Assembly (NCBI GenBank): GCA_000934385.1 | Contig: KN880440.1 | Span: 186,001 to 250,000 of the forward strand | Source of the DNA: Cylindrobasidium torrendii FP15055 ss-10 | Lineage: Eukaryota; Basidiomycota; Agaricomycetes; Agaricales; Physalacriaceae | Reading direction: 5' to 3' | DNA length: 64,000 bases | Shown here: positions 61,901 through 64,000 of the stretch, in pieces | Position numbering within the stretch: position 1 is the first letter of the stretch | Layout of the letters: each line of letters starts with the position of its first letter | The notes under the pieces: generated by a model | Databases searched by the model: none | Told to the model about the DNA's origin: nothing | The model's input: the letters and a program-made list of their open reading frames with translations, nothing else | Position numbers and translations under genes: made by a program

Positions 61901-64000
61901 TTATAAGAGGGTAGATTGTGCGGATGTCTGCTGTGTGGCAGGTCGAGTTAACTCATCGCATGTCTGTACAAAGCCTTGCCAGCTCGCCGGCGATGTTGCA
62001 TTCACACACGAAATCTGTAATGCGCATTAGCATTTGTAGTCGGTATGTCGCCACTGTCATCGACGCACCGTGCAAGATCCTGATTTTTGATTGCTCTCCA
62101 GATCCAGGACACTTTCGATCCGCAAATCAAGATGAATGTCTTCCCGGTTGGCAGTGTTTTTATGCTGGCGCACGCTCGTATTCGATGCGAGAATATAACG
62201 GTCACCATTGTAGTCAAACGACAGTGGTGGCTGGGGTTGGGAAATGGCTGTACTTTCGTCTCGTAAGCTATTATGTCGTTAGAATAGACAATTTGATTTC
62301 AAAATGGGACTGACAAGCTTTCCAAATCGCCAACGTACCCGACGAGAGCTTCGGGTAAGTCACTCTCGGGTAAGGGTGACATGTTGTTTACCGACAATTG
62401 AAGATCAACAGGTCTGCAGACGAGTTAAATTTCGCTGGTCATGATGAAGGTGCTGCATACCTGTCAGGCAGCAGCATCACAAGGGAGGAAGAGACCCCTG
62501 CAGAGCATTGCGGTTCTAACGCTCCAACACTGTCAGGATCCTCTGCCCCGAAGCCATGCAAGTTCACATCGAAGTGGATCTGCTTCCATGGTCGAACACC
62601 ATCAACGACAGCATTTGGCATATCACCAATCGCTCTATAGCATACACGATGTAGTACGCGACAGACTTCGGATGCACGGTCCAAGACAGGTGTTGGGACG
62701 CTGGTGACAATTAGGAAGGGTAGAAAATGTCTCGGTAAAAAAAAACTAACCTAGCGAGGAAAGCTCTCTGAATAGAGTTTCGTTTCAACCAGTCGAAGAT
62801 ATCTGCAGCACTTGAACTACTTTGGTATGGAGGTACAAGTCGATTTCGTGGCCCAGAAGTCGTGAAAACTGAGTGCCCGATGCTGCAATTGTGTAAGCCT
62901 GAAGAATCATGCAGACCCAAAGTTTACTCACGAGGCAGATACCGTGTTACCTTTAGTAAAGGCTCCCAGCGATTCCATGATACTTTGGATGTTGCATGTT
63001 CCCCTACATCAAAAGTCAGATGCATTTACGAGGCGTAGTCGTGATACCGACGTTGAGAGCGACAGCGTCTCGCCTTGGTCCAAGAAGGCTCCTGTGGGTT
63101 CCTTCCTCTGACTGGAGCTATACTCGCCCACACGTCGAAGACGGAACGCACAGTCGGTAGACAATGCCCACGGTGTTCCATGAGATGCTAGGAAAGGGTA
63201 CATAGCGTATCTCGGTTCAATGTCCAGTTCGGATGGCGTTTGTATGTAGGCTGTAAGATTATTGAATAGTTGTCTGCCATCCTATGGGCAATGGTGAGTG
63301 ATGTGCGTAGGTCAATAGAAGATAGACGAGTCGTACTTGAGCTGACACTTGTGTTATTACTCGCGACGCCCTTCGTGCACTTTCAGGCTGGTCTGCACGA
63401 TGGCTGATGCGTAGCTAAATAACATTGGCACGAGTTTGATGAGAAGTGCCAACAAGCTACTCACCCTGCCATCGGACAATGTCTCAATAAAGGCCCCACA
63501 CATGCGCGAAGCTTTCTGGAGTAGGGAGGGTGACACTGTCGTGTTGATGGGTAGGTCGTAGATGTCTTCCCTGATATTGTTCTTGAAGGCGGTAACATGC
63601 TGCTCAAATGCCCTCAGCGAACCACGCAGTGCTTCTGCCTTCAGCGCAAGGGGGTTAGATGCAAGCGCAATCTTCACACGGTGTTTGGATGTGAGTCCAT
63701 GCAAGTCCATCCCGTCTATAGCCAAGTCAAAATAGGAAGCGTTCATGCAAAAAGGGCAGACCTTTGCCCATGAGGAGAAAGCACTCTTGGGGAGTGAGCT
63801 GAATGCCTACGCTTCCAATGAGTTTGGTAAATATAGAAATCGCTGATGCACGCACTTATAGTCTCCGTCTCAGTACTATCTCTTCTTGCCTCAACAATAT
63901 CTGCGACGGAGGCAAATCCCCACGCTTGCTCCATGATCACTGCTGCATATGCATATCTATCCTCCTGCGCTGGAACTTTGAGACCGTAGAGACGAATGAA
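61901..64000 (-). CDS. C-terminal part of a large protein of unknown family
   Basis: Runs off the right edge. Read from the edge: RLYGLKVPAQEDRYAYAAV, IMEQAWGFASVADIVEAR, then GIQLTPQECFLLMGK, DGMDLHGLTSKHRVKIALAS, LRGSLRAFEQHVTAFKNNIR, EDIYDLPINTTVSPSLLQKA, SRMCGAFIETLSDGR, AYIQTPSELDIEPRYAMYPF, FRLRRVGEYSSSQRKEPTGA, FTTSGPRNRLVPPYQSSSSA, ADIFDWLKRNSIQRAFLAR, RVCYRAIGDMPNAVVDG, RPWKQIHFDVNLHGFGAEDP and, in the last exons, PVDLQLSVNNMSPLPESDL and WQGFVQTCDELTRPATQ to TAA at 61903-61901. About eight short introns, phases consistent, several with GTGCGT donors. Soluble, mixed alpha/beta. I do not recognise the family; a large regulatory or scaffold subunit is plausible. Confidence 0.7.

Overview
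This 64 kb window is nuclear DNA of a filamentous basidiomycete, most likely an Agaricomycete. It carries many short introns (about 45-80 nt) in tightly packed genes on both strands, and fungal families such as Crk1/Ime2 kinase, Inp80-type remodeler INO80, cytochrome b2-type lactate dehydrogenase, GH27 alpha-galactosidase and a DUF6697-like domain. I saw no transposon, rRNA, convincing tRNA, CRISPR array, viral gene or toxin gene. Coordinates are genomic spans that include introns. Exon joins were made by eye from GT..AG signals, reading phase and family similarity.

Left part (1-29.5 kb): the N-terminal part of a Crk1/Ime2-type kinase (minus, cut by the left edge); DCP2 mRNA decapping enzyme (minus); a hypothetical gene (plus); an unknown large gene (minus); the complex I subunit NDUFS6 (plus); a Q/N-rich low-complexity protein with a probable GC-AG intron (minus); a conserved hypothetical (plus); the mitochondrial pyruvate carrier MPC1 (plus); a multi-pass membrane protein with a long Ser/Pro-rich tail (minus); a multi-LIM-domain protein with a tandem Ser-Pro repeat (minus); a cytochrome b2-type L-lactate dehydrogenase (minus); a SAP-like/coiled-coil protein (plus); and a J-domain protein (plus).

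Middle part (29.7-49.8 kb): INO80 ATPase (minus), fumarase (minus), PEX11 (plus), CMC1 (minus), lipoyl synthase (plus), a GT8 glycosyltransferase (plus), KAE1 (minus), a coiled-coil DUF6697-like protein (minus), the PDH E2 subunit LAT1 (minus) and exosome subunit CSL4 (plus).

Right part (49.8-64 kb): ESS2/DGCR14 (minus), SLX9 (minus), an SLC35F-type transporter (plus), a GCP5-like gamma-tubulin complex protein (minus), AP-3 mu (plus), a secreted GH27 alpha-galactosidase (minus) and the C-terminal part of an unidentified large protein (minus, cut by the right edge).

Two functional themes stand out. One is mitochondrial pyruvate and energy metabolism: lactate to pyruvate (CYB2), pyruvate import (MPC1), PDH E2 (LAT1), lipoate supply (lipoyl synthase), fumarase, complex I (NDUFS6) and COX assembly (CMC1). 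The other is RNA metabolism: DCP2, CSL4, SLX9, ESS2 and KAE1. Many neighbours are divergent with start codons 66-160 bp apart or convergent with stop codons about 50-70 bp apart, so shared promoters and overlapping 3' UTRs are likely. The genes I could not identify (about 5.6-8.6 kb, 13.5-15 kb, 16.8-20.3 kb, 61.9-64 kb) are the main candidates for new biology. I found no obvious dedicated defence, biosynthetic or mobile system.
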